A stretch of 64,000 nt of DNA from Corythoichthys intestinalis (lineage: Eukaryota > Chordata > Actinopteri > Syngnathiformes > Syngnathidae): assembly GCF_030265065.1 (NCBI RefSeq), contig NC_080407.1, forward strand, positions 41,877,166 to 41,941,165, given 5' to 3'. The position numbers and the translations under genes were made by a program. Below the pieces are notes generated by a model that had not been told where the DNA came from, ran no database searches, and worked only from the letters and a program-made list of their open reading frames with translations. Within the stretch, counting starts at the first letter, position 1. Each line of letters opens with the position of its first letter. Positions 55,046-64,000 of this stretch are shown one piece after another.

Positions 55046-56745
55046 TCATTGGCCACTGCTTCTCACACCAATACACACGTGTCTCTTAATCCGATCCTTG
55101 CGAGCAAATTTTTGACCACAATCTGAGCAGGAAAAAGGTTTTTCACCTGTGTGGGTTCTTGTGTGTACTTTTAAGTGTTGCATTTGAGTGAATCCTTGAC
55201 CACAAACTGAGCAGGAAAAAAGTTTTTTGCCAGTGTGGGTTCTTGTGTGGACTTTTAAACTACTCATATGACTGAATCCTTGACCACAAACTGAGCAGGA
55301 AAAAGGTTTTTCGCCAGTGTGGGTTCTTGAGTGTACTATTAAGGCACTCTTATTACTGAATCCTTGACCACATACTGAGCAGGAAAAAGGGTTTTCGCCA
55401 GTGTGGGTTCTTGTGTGGATTTTTAAACTACTCATATGACTGAATCCTTGACCACAAACTGAGCAGGAAAAAGGTTTTTCGCCAGTGTGGGTTCTTGTGT
55501 GGACTTTTAAACTACTCATATGACTGAATCCTTGACCACAAACTGAGCAGGAAAAAGGTTTTTCGCCAGTGTGGGTTCTTGAGTGTACTATTAAGGCACT
55601 CTTATTGCTGAATCCTTGACCACATACTGAGCAGGAAAAAGGTTTTTCGCCAGTGTGGGTTCTTGTGTGGACTTTTAAACTACACATATGACTGAATCCT
55701 TGACCACAAACTGAGCAGGAAAAAGGTTTTTCACCAGTGTGGGTTCTTGTGTGTACTTTTAAGGCACTCTTATAAATGAATTCTTGACCACAAACTGAGC
55801 AGGAAAAAGGTTTTTCGCCAGTGTGGGTTCTTGAGTGTACTATTAAGGCACTCTTATTACTGAATCCTTGACCACATACTGAGCAGGAAAAAGGTTTTTC
55901 GCCAGTGTGGGTTCTTGTGTGGACTTTTAAACTACTCATATGACTGAATCCTTGACCACAAACTGAGCAGGGAAAAGGTTTTTCACCAGTGTGGGTTCTT
56001 GTGTGTCTGTTTAGGTGTCCCTTTCGACTGAATCTTTGACCACAAACTGAGCAGGGAAAAGGTTTTTCACCAGCGTGGGTTCTTGTGTGTCTGTTTAAGT
56101 GTCCCTTTCGACTGAATCTTTGACCACAAACTGAGCAGGGAAAAGGTTTTTCACCAGTGTGAGTTCTTGTGTGTATTCGTAAGTTACGCTTTGCAGCGAA
56201 ACCTCGACCACAAACTGAGCAGGAAAAAGGGTTTTCACCAGTGTGGGTTCTTTTGTGTCTGTTTAAGCTGCTCTTCTGAGTGAATTTTTGACCACAAAAT
56301 GAGCAGACTAGACGATTTTCACCAGTGTGGCTCTTCATATGCAAATGACAAGTATAGTTATTAGCAAAGGTTTCCACACAGTGAGATTTCTTATGACCAT
56401 CATCTTTGTAAGGTGAGTGTGACGTGGCACCATTTCCATCTGATGGTGCGATGAAAATGTGTGCTTTCAATCCATCTTTTGAGCTGCTGCTTGGAGGCTC
56501 CGTCCCTCTGCTGGGCTCACTCGGACCATACTCGCTATTCAAGGTCTCACCAGCGGACATGGTGAAATCGTCCTCTTTAACGTATGGCAACTCTACCTCC
56601 TCCTTTTTGATTGCCAGTTGTACTTCTCTCTTTTGCTGTTGAGGGTGTTCTGGCTCTCCCTGTTTCATTTGCGGGTGCTCAACTTCCTCTTGAATGCCAG
56701 GAGACTCAGACCCCTGCCACTCAGGACCAAGATATTTGCTGAAAC
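55046..56745 (-). CDS. ZNF gene 3: C2H2 zinc-finger protein, terminal exon
   Basis: The exon starts after TCTTGCAG at 56746, phase 1, with GFSKYLGPEW, and ends GVRSSGQ like gene 2. The apparent upstream start at 56869 lies in the intron. After the acidic linker (EEVEHPQMKQGE, IKKEEVEL) and a degenerate finger there are 15 C2H2 units. Helix SHMSSLKV (once SHMCSLKV) occurs in five of them and SNKSALIV in three; SRKGHLNR occurs in two neighbours. The array has therefore grown by recent tandem duplication of one- to three-finger blocks. The product should be a nuclear DNA-binding protein with a repetitive target. The first coding exon was not found within the window on this strand. The frame is fully open. 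Confidence 0.88.
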
Positions 56746-56890
56746 CTGCAAGACACAAGAAGACAAATGATATATCGTATGGACCGTCTATCCAGCTACT
56801 AGGCCGTGAGGTTAGACTGGCTGAGTGAGCGAGAGAGAGAGAAAAGAGTATATGTGCGCGTGCGTACAAGATACATTCTGGGCTGTCATT

Positions 56891-57834
56891 CCCATGACAA
56901 TGATGCGCCGATTAGCTGTTAGTCATCGTGCATTGACACGCCCTCATCCTTCAGGCGCAAGCAGCGGCAATTTTATTCATTTATTTCATTATTATTATTC
57001 ATTAATTTAAAAAAATCAAACAAAAATGTAAGCGGTTACAATTTCAATCAGGAGTTCAGTATTTTTTTCACCAAAAACTTTTTTTTTTACTTCTCCATTT
57101 GCTAGAGACTCCATTTTTTTTTCGGGATGATTACTTTTACTTTTGTAATATTATTTTGAAGTAACGCTACTCTTACTTGAGTCAAATTTTTGTCTACTCT
57201 ACCCTCCTCTGCTGAAAAGGAAGTGACTCAAGAATGTCCCAAAATGAAGTATAAATAATAAAATAAAAAATAAACCCAGGGTTTCCCCTGGGATTTTTTG
57301 AAGCTGTGGCAGTGGGCTGCATGACGGATGAGATTTTTTGATGTGACCCCCCCCACACACACACACTTTTCTACCCAAGAAGAACCATAACAAAGATCTA
57401 TTTGAAATATTTCATTAGCCAGGCTAATGTCGTAGCTCTCAGCTACAGTTGATGTACGTAAAATGCGGAGCTAATTACAGTTACGTTACCCTTCGTAATA
57501 ATGTGTTTTTTTTTCGTAGCAATAGTACGCCTTACATGTTGTAGTCCTTTTGTTTTTCCTTTTATTTGGCGCTAATTTGGAACGAGATTGATGACAAATT
57601 AAAAGTGTTGAAATCCATCTCCAACTTTAAAACGGTGCTAAAAAGCATTCTGATCAATAAATATAAAAATTCCAACATATCGAGGTTATAAATTCTCCTC
57701 TTCTAGGGAAGTCTTTCTTTGTGTGTGTGTGTATTTAGTGTTTGTTATTTTTTTGTATGTTGTTGTATGAGGATACTATAATATGCGATAATTCACCCTT
57801 TCTGCTCTTATAATTTTTCTTATGATTGTCTTAA
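56891..57834. other. Unassigned stretch upstream of ZNF gene 3
   Basis: CAGGGTTTCCCCTGGGATTTT at 57278 is an inverted copy of the end word seen at 38920 and 60914. The remainder, including a TGTG run at 57720-57733, shows no exon. Confidence 0.4.
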
Positions 57835-60026
57835 CCCTTTAAGGTCTGGGCCTATTTAGTCAGATTTTGCATGCCTTTGAAGTTGCCTTTATATTTCAAA
57901 GAATTGTTTACGATGGCCTGGTTTGGTCCCTTTTTTTGTGACACCTTGAACTTCATGTCCCAACTGTTGTTTCCTTCACTGACCAATTATAAATCATCAT
58001 TTTGGGCCCAAAAAGACCAAAAATTCCAAAATCGTTTTGTGAAAATTTTTTAATATTGATGTCCAATTGACAACCAAACATGCGTAACGAACCGTTTTGA
58101 AACTTTATAATATTTATTCAACATGTTAGGATGAACATTCAACCAAAAAAATTTAGAATAAATAGTGTTATATTTGACAATTCAACATAAACAACAGGTA
58201 TAGCCATAGGCGTTTTTTGCTTTTATACATGCTCTAGTCAAAACAGGTTATATACAGCAGACCAAACAGTGAAGAACAGTGAAAAATATATACCATCTAA
58301 CACAAAAAGTGTTTAGAGGCCATCTCTTTATGAGTTTAGGTATTGCGGCCCATCACCTGATGAAAACTATGTACACACAATCAAGCTTCTTGAACACGCA
58401 TTTATCTACACAAATTGAGAAGACTGATTGTGGGGGGGGGGGGGGGGGGAAATATAGCATTGGAAAAAAAAGTATTTTCAAAAATATTTACAATAAACAA
58501 GTTAAATTTTTTTCAGGCATGCCACTCCGAAAAGCTGTTTCGTCCTGGAATTCCTTGCCTTCCAATAATCTTGCACAGTTGGAAGTGAAACCAAAGACAT
58601 GTACAAGAGGAGTCCAATAAATTTTTCAAGCTCCTCCACTGTAGTGTCTGTCCACACAAACTTTTTCCCAATCTCTTTTCGGACTCTGCCATACTGGTTT
58701 GTGTGTTTGCACATATTCATCATTGTCGATGAGGTGAAGAACAGGTCAAAAAGTTCTTTTGGGGTGTATGCATGGTCATGATTCACCTGAGGTCCTGGTG
58801 GTCTCCGGGGTGTGAACCGGCTGCACTGTGGGGCAGTGTCTGTGTCTTGTTCTGTGCTCCATGGCACAGGTGCAGGCTGAGCCAGTGGTGATCGGCTTCT
58901 GCCGCGCTGACTTCTCCAGCCTCTCTTCCGCTGACATCTCATCGCTCTTCCGTGATGACCCCTTCTCCCTCGTCCTCTTTCCATTCGGGCAGTGAATGTA
59001 GATTTTTCATTGTCACTATAAATGTACATGAAAAAAAAGTCAGTATTTATGAAAATAATAAAGTATAAAATAAAAATATATACAGCAATAAATAATAATG
59101 GAAATCTATATGTATGACAATAGAAAGAATACCATAGCAATACCATAGCTGATGAATATGTGCTACATCCCTAATCTTCATATAGAAAGAACACAAATTA
59201 TAAATTCCTGCCTGGGATACACACAGTGCACATACGACTTTGATCTGATATGCACATTTTATTATTATATACACAAACACACACTTATATTGCATCAAAA
59301 TTAACTTTGTCTTGCAATATCAAAAGAAACTTTCAAAAGAAACTTTTTCAGCATTTAAAAAAAAAAAGTGAGTTGTCTTACCTCTGCTCGTCAATGGCGT
59401 CACCCACGTGTTCAAATCCGTCACTATCTTCACTCGAGGACTCTTTCAAAGAAGACGATGATGACGAATTTAGACCATCCTCTTCCTCAAGTTGATCAAA
59501 AAGCACAATTGCTTGCGCTAAATTTAGTTCTCCGTTCATTCTCAAAGTCACACAAAGTCGCTGCTTGATCCAAACGGCCGTCGCTCGACACCTCGCTGCT
59601 TCAGAACACTCCTCCCTCTCGTTCGGTGGAACCTCACACGGCAGTTTTATTTATTAAAAAAAAAAAAAAAAAACGCATTTCGTGCTTCCACCGTGACTTC
59701 GAAAGTGTTCGTTTGATTTGTGTTTTTTTCATGGAGCTTCCGTTTTGAAAAAGGACAAGAAATGATCGAAATATAGACAGAAACAAATGATCCATGCAGC
59801 GTTTTAATGTTTTTTTGAGAGGACAATAAAACGATCAAACTTAAATGACAATATCTCACGTTTTAGTTGGTCGATTGACTTCAAATAATAACGAGAGTAA
59901 ACCGCAACTTCCGCACTTTAAAACGAGACCAACCCACGGCATGTGGGTGACATAATTAAAACGTGAGGGCGCTTCAAAGACGACGTGCGCTGAGGACGCG
60001 CCGGCGCGTCCTTCGACTCTCAAGGG
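57835..60026 (-). mobile_element. piggyBac internal-deletion derivative, 2.2 kb
   Basis: TTAA lies at 57831-57834 and 60027-60030. The ends are CCCTTTAAGG and, inverted, CCCTTGAGAG; CCCTT tips are classic for piggyBac. The minus strand keeps the first two exons of a PGBD4-like transposase. The catalytic domain is missing. Poly-G (about 58432-58450) and poly-A runs are present. Confidence 0.88.
58502..59539 (-). pseudogene. piggyBac transposase N-terminal exons (PGBD4-like)
   Basis: Exon 1 (59382-59539) opens MNGELNLAQAIVLFDQLEEE with a serine/acid tract and a GTAAGA donor. Exon 2 (from 59015 after TATAG) gives NEKSTFTARMERGRGRRGHH, FTPRRPPGPQ and TPKELFDLFFTSSTMMNMCK, then KFVWTDTTVEELEKFIGLLL and VQDYWK. 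This is the N-terminal part of the DDE_Tnp_1_7 domain. The frame ends at 58502, before the first catalytic Asp. Cleavage activity is impossible, but the N-terminus could still be made. Confidence 0.85.
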
Positions 60027-60050
60027 TTAATATACGCAGGCTCCTGGCTA

Positions 60051-61060
60051 TAAGCTTTGAGTAGCTTCTTAAAGAGACCGGACTCACACATGATCCTAGC
60101 TCAGCAATATGAGATGATGTACACTTTGTGAATACAAATGTGTGTATGGATAAATTGAAATTAATAGTACTACATTACCACAACAATAATAGTCCTTCTG
60201 TGTCTTTTATGATCTTCATATGATGTAAAGCATTTTGAACTGCCTTGTGTTGAATTCGTATATATAAATAAATTTGCCTTGCCTTGCCTTCTGTTAACGG
60301 ACGCATTTCAAGGAGTAGGGGGAAATTCTAATACCCATGTAAAGAGTTACTAGTTTCAGTGAGAAGGTGAATCGTTTTTTTGTTGTTGTCCGTGAACTAC
60401 ATTTCCACATAAACGAACATCGAGGTACTATTTAGCTTAGCAAGGAGAGGTAAGAGTCATTTTTTGAGTGTCCCAGAGCTTGCGGGAAAAAAAGCGCATT
60501 TATCAGGCTTTCATCAGCCATGATTGCGTATCCGTCCGCCGAAAGTCGAATAGCACAGATATAAGTACACCTGCCCTTCTGCTTTGGAGGTGTTGTTGAC
60601 GTTAGCGCGGCAGCGCTCTTGGGCCCCACCTCTCGGCGCAAATTCATTTAAACTTGCTGTTCCGTCCAAGACGGCCGTCCACCGCTCACTCTCGCCGAAA
60701 AGTCTGATCCAAAATACTGTTATGAAAGTGAGCGGTGGATGGAAGGCAAAGTTTGAATGAATTTGCGCCGGGAGACGGGCCAAAATAGAGCCTTGCTCTA
60801 TTTTCAGGAATTTTCAAGAAAAAAAAATTTCGCCGTGGCACAACATGGTGAGGCTGTCCGACTCCAATACACCCCACCAACACAGTTTCAAAAAATCCTA
60901 GGGGAAACCCTGATTTCTGAAACAAGAAAATCCTTGAAATATTTTTTGGACCATGGTGCCGTGATCGGCCAGTCTTTCCTTTGTGCAAAACTTGATGACG
61001 GGTACAGTTATCCCTCGCAACGTCACGGTTCACGGATTCAGTGCATTGCGGGGTTTTAAA
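60051..61060. repeat. 0.95-kb dispersed repeat, copy 2
   Basis: It matches 38069-39012 along its length and has about 25 extra bases near 60957. The minus frame reads RLFGESERWTAVLDG and related text, but its joins differ from copy 1. Confidence 0.65.
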
Positions 61061-61277
61061 AAGCTTTCATCAAACAAGTGCAAATACCCGTCCTTTCATA
61101 TTGAGGCACAAAAAAAACTTTCGCATAGAGATGCGACCGAAAATTCGGCGGCGAAAACTAACGGCCAAAAATAGCTAAAGATGCATTTTCATTTTTTTTG
61201 TTCGGAATGTTTAAAGACTGACAGTTTACCATCGAATAGAGTGAAAAAATTTAGGCCTCTTGTGATAACGTCATTAA
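61061..61277. other. Short unassigned stretch
   Basis: I see no gene or repeat structure here, only the TTAA at 61274-61277 that starts the next element. Confidence 0.4.
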
Positions 61278-61597
61278 AGTTCTTACGACATGATAAAAAA
61301 ATAGTCCTAAATAGCATTATTATGTGAATTAGAATCAGATTTTGAAACAATCAGAAGATATACAAGAATTTGGCAAAGCGCAGATGACGAGAAATTAGTC
61401 TTTTAAATTGCCGTTTAGCCACGCCTACCATTAATGGGCTCTAGCGTCCCCAACAGGAGGATTACGTCAGCAGGGTCATTGTTTCATCTGATTTAAAATT
61501 CAGCCCCATTGAGGTGGAATTATTCAGAACGAGGAAAATGCAATGAAGAGAGCCGCAAAATGTCATTGTTTAAGTCTCTCTATTCCAATATTTTTAC
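61278..61597. mobile_element. TTAA-flanked family 'T2', truncated copy 4
   Basis: TTAA then AGTTCTTACGACATGA and the following 300 bases match the start of copy 1 (23708 on). It stops at 61597 where a hAT-type tip begins. Confidence 0.8.
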
Positions 61598-61750
61598 TAG
61601 GCGTGTAACAGTACACAAAAATCTCGGTTCGGTACGTACCTCGGTTTTGAGGTCACGGTTCGGTTCATTTTCGGTACAGTAAAAAAAACAAAATGCAAAA
61701 TATAAATGTGCTAGATTACACACTTTAGTGCTTTCAACAATAGCCTATAC
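61598..61750. mobile_element. hAT-type end fragment (TAGGCGTGTAACAGTACAC)
   Basis: TAGGCGTGTAACAGTACAC and CGGTTCGGTACGTACC are the tip of a common fish hAT repeat. The other tip is not seen before 61953. The rest up to 61952 is AT-rich with no gene. Confidence 0.6.
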
Positions 61751-61952
61751 AAAGCTAGAATTCTGCTCAAAAATAGAAAATATAATATTCTGAAATGTAG
61801 ATATTTTGAAAAACAAAATAAAAATAACATTGGCTCAGACTTTTTCTTTTAAAAAAAAAATCTGATGTGCAAAATTGAACAGTTGCAACACTGAACAGTT
61901 TCAATTTTCTCATATTAACTTTACGACCATAGCCTCGAAAAGTAAGGGTTAT

Positions 61953-62026
61953 TAGGGCTGTCAAACGATTAAAATTTTTAATTGAGTTAATCACAGCTTA
62001 AAAATTAATCGTAATTAATCGCAATT
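61953..62026. mobile_element. hAT end (TAGGGCTGTCAAA family), cut by Rex3
   Basis: TAGGGCTGTCAAACGATTAA and TTAATCGTAATTAATCGC match the end of the hAT at 49944-52854. It breaks off at the GATG tail of the Rex3 LINE; the rest may lie beyond the window. Confidence 0.8.
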
Positions 62027-64000
62027 CATCCATCCATCCATTATCTTCCGCTTGTTCCGGGGTCGGGTCGCGGGGGCAGCAGCTTTAACAGGGAAGCCCA
62101 GACTTCCCTCTCCCCAGCCACTTCAACCAGCTCCTCCGGCGGGATCCCAAGGCGTTCCCAGGCCAGCAGAGAGACATAGTCTCTCCAGCGTGTCCTGGGT
62201 CGTCCCCGGGGCCTCCCGCCGGTGGGACATGCCCGGAACACCTCTCCAGGGAGGCGTCCGGGAGGCATCCGAACCAGATGCCCGAGCCACCTCAGCTGGC
62301 TCCTCTCTACGCGGAGGAGTAGCGGCTCGACACCGAGTCCCTCCCGGATGACCGAGCTTCTCACCCTATCTCTAAGGGAGAGCCCGGACACCCTGCGGAG
62401 GAAACTCATTTCGGCCGCTTGTATCCGTGATCTTGTTCTTTCGGTCACGACCCAAAGCTCGTGACCATAGGTGAGGGTAGGAACGTAGATCGACTGGTAA
62501 ATCGAGAGCTTTGCCTTTCGGCTCAGCTCCTTCTTCACCACTACGGACCGGTGCAGAGTCCGCTTTACTGCAGACGCCGCACCGATTCGCCTGTCGATCT
62601 CCCGCTCCCTCCTACCGTCACTCGTGAACAAGACCCCAAGATACTTGAACTCCTCCACTTGGGGCAGGATCTCATCCCCGACCCGGAGAGGGCACTCCAC
62701 CCTTTTCCGACTGAGGACCATGGTCTCGGATTTGGAGGTGCTGATCTTCATCCCAACCGCTTCACACTCAGCTGCGAACCGCTCCAGTGAGAGTTGGAGG
62801 TCACGGCTTGATGAAGCCAACAGCACTAAATCATCTGCAAAAAGCAGAGATTCAATGCTGAGGTCACCAAACCGGACCCCCTCAACGCTTCGGCTGCGCC
62901 TAGAAATTCTGTCCATAAAAATTATGAACAAAATCGGTGACAAAGGGCAGCCTTGGCGGAGTCCAACCCTCACTGGGAACGAATTCGACTTACTGCCGGC
63001 AATGCGGACCAGACTCTGACACCGGTCGTACAGGGACCGAACAGCCCTTACCAAGGGGCTCGGTACCCCGTACTCCCGGAGCACCCTCCACAGGATTCCC
63101 CTAGGCACACGGTCGAACGCCTTCTCCAAATCCACAAAACACATGTAGACTGGTTGGGCGAACTCCCATGCACCCTCGAGGACCCTGCTGAGGGTGTAGA
63201 GCTGGTCCACTGTTCCACGGCCGGGACAAAAACCACACTGCTCCTCCTGAATCCGAGATTCGACTTCCCGACGGACCCTCCTCTCCAGCACCCCTGAATA
63301 GACTTTACCGGGGAGGCTGAGGAGTGTGATTCCTCTATAATTGGAACACACCCTCCGGTCCCCCTTTTTAAAAAGGGGGACCACCACCCCGGTCTGCCAA
63401 TCCAGAGGCACTGTCCCCGATGTCCACGCGATGTTGTAGAGGCGTGTCAGCCATGACAGCCCTACAACATCCAGAGCCTTTAGGAACTCCGGGCGGATCT
63501 CATCCACCCCCGGGGCCTTGCCACCGAGGAGCTTGCCAACAGCCTCAGTGACTTCAACCCCAGAGATCGAAGAGCCCACCTCAGAGTCCCCAGACTCTGC
63601 TTCCTCAAAGGAAGGCGTGTCGGTGGAATTGAGGAGGGCTTCGAAGTATTCTCCCCACCGACTCACGACGTCCGGAGTCGAGGTCAGCAGTACACCATCT
63701 TCACTATACACAGTGTTAATGGTGCACTGCTTTCCTCTCCTCAGACGCCGGATGGTGGACCAGAATTTCCTCGAAGCCGTCCGGAAGTCGTTTTCCATGG
63801 CCTCACCGAACTCCTACCATGTCCAAGTTTTTGCCTCGGCGACTGCCGAGGCCGCAATCCGCTTAGCCAGCCGGTACCCGTCAGCTGCCTCCGGAGTCCC
63901 ACAGGCCAAAAAGGCCCGATAGGCCTCCTTCTTCAGCTTGACGGCATCCCTTACTGCTGGTGTCCACCAGCGGGTTCGGGGATTGCCGCCACGACAGGCA
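62027..64000 (-). mobile_element. Rex3 (RTE-clade) LINE, runs off the window
   Basis: On the minus strand the element ends in (GATG)n (CATCCATCCATCCATT on plus, from 62027), the hallmark tail of Rex3. The pol frame fills the rest to the window edge, and the endonuclease part would lie beyond 64000. Coding quality is good, so it is fairly young. Confidence 0.92.
62041..64000 (-). pseudogene. Rex3 reverse transcriptase, partial
   Basis: The open frame from 63798 to 62041 (585 codons) reads MENDFRTASRKFWSTIRRLR, NYRGITLLSLPGKVYSGVLE, FVDLEKAFDRVPRG, GLRQGCPLSPILF, LLFADDLVLLA (catalytic box), FKYLGVLFTSDG and a C-terminal PRGRPRTRWRDYV. Upstream of 63798 the same frame reads KTWTW, one TAG, then EFGEAMEND, and further codons toward the edge with an apparent frame change near 63890. 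RT core motifs are complete. The stop makes full-length protein unlikely. Confidence 0.9.

Larger units (their letters stand above)
54303..56890. repeat. Duplicated ZNF locus, copy B
   Basis: It mirrors 28793-31026: same 3' flank, finger exon, acceptor and GA-rich run (56829-56845). It differs by a longer finger array, a 104-bp retroposon insert at 54833, and the absence of the hAT fragment that follows copy A. Confidence 0.85.

Noticed and set aside
56746-56869. Signal-peptide-like N-terminus of ZNF gene 3 (MYARAHILFSLSL)
   Set aside because: It lies upstream of the acceptor TCTTGCAG at 56746 and reads a GA-rich simple repeat on the opposite strand.
62052-63922. Several plus-strand frames of 80-134 codons
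   Set aside because: They are antisense to the GC-rich Rex3 reverse transcriptase frame.

Overview
The window looks like nuclear DNA of a teleost fish, probably a percomorph. It is AT-rich and non-operonic. It carries C2H2 zinc-finger (ZNF) exons of a type amplified in fish, and it is dominated by fish transposable elements: Tc1, hAT, piggyBac, ISL2EU-like, Ginger1, L2 and Rex3. The acidic N-termini (KKEEVEL, VKEEED) and the linker exon beginning GF(R/S)KYLGPE resemble ZNF proteins of pipefishes and seahorses. That lineage is an inference from memory. I saw no LTR retrovirus or Polinton, no tRNA or rRNA gene and no CRISPR.

Layout. 1-1.14 kb is a fold-back AT-rich satellite. 1.15-11.63 kb is one decayed Ginger1 DNA transposon read on the minus strand. 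It encodes a spliced gypsy-type integrase transposase followed by a Ulp1-like (C48) cysteine protease. Three later elements are nested in it: two hATs with perfect 8-bp target duplications and a 1.63-kb Tc1. 11.6-14.5 kb holds a Tc1 end and a 5'-truncated L2 LINE. 14.53-16.26 kb is ZNF gene 1 (plus), with 12 fingers and a frameshifted tail. 16.5-25.2 kb is a chain of inserts: an R2-like LINE split by an unclassified 1.95-kb insert, a rearranged Tc1, a MITE, and two TTAA-flanked elements sharing one TTAA. 25.9-28.75 kb is a decayed jockey-superfamily LINE.

ZNF gene 2 (minus) has its finger exon at 29.43-30.88 kb. Its probable first coding exon is at 39.18-39.31 kb. The two splice in the same phase across an intron of about 8.3 kb made almost wholly of nested elements: a hAT fragment, two ISL2EU-like elements abutting at their tips, two further hATs and a TTAA element. 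40.16-44.51 kb is a second element with a spliced Ulp1-like protease gene, bounded by GC-rich inverted repeats of about 110 bp and an 8-bp duplication. It sits in a broken copy of the TTAA element seen at 21 kb. 44.7-48.7 kb holds a THAP-domain transposase remnant and a third ISL2EU-like element. 49.9-52.9 kb is a hAT containing another TTAA element.

54.3-56.9 kb repeats the ZNF gene 2 locus as ZNF gene 3 (minus), with 15 regular fingers, several of them near-identical tandem copies. 57.8-60.0 kb is a piggyBac internal-deletion derivative. The last 2 kb is a Rex3 (RTE) LINE on the minus strand that runs off the edge.

The three ZNF genes are probably the only host genes. They are one family (acidic linker exon plus finger array), expected to act as nuclear DNA-binding regulators. 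Everything else is mobile DNA in many nested layers, and target duplications allow several insertions to be ordered in time.
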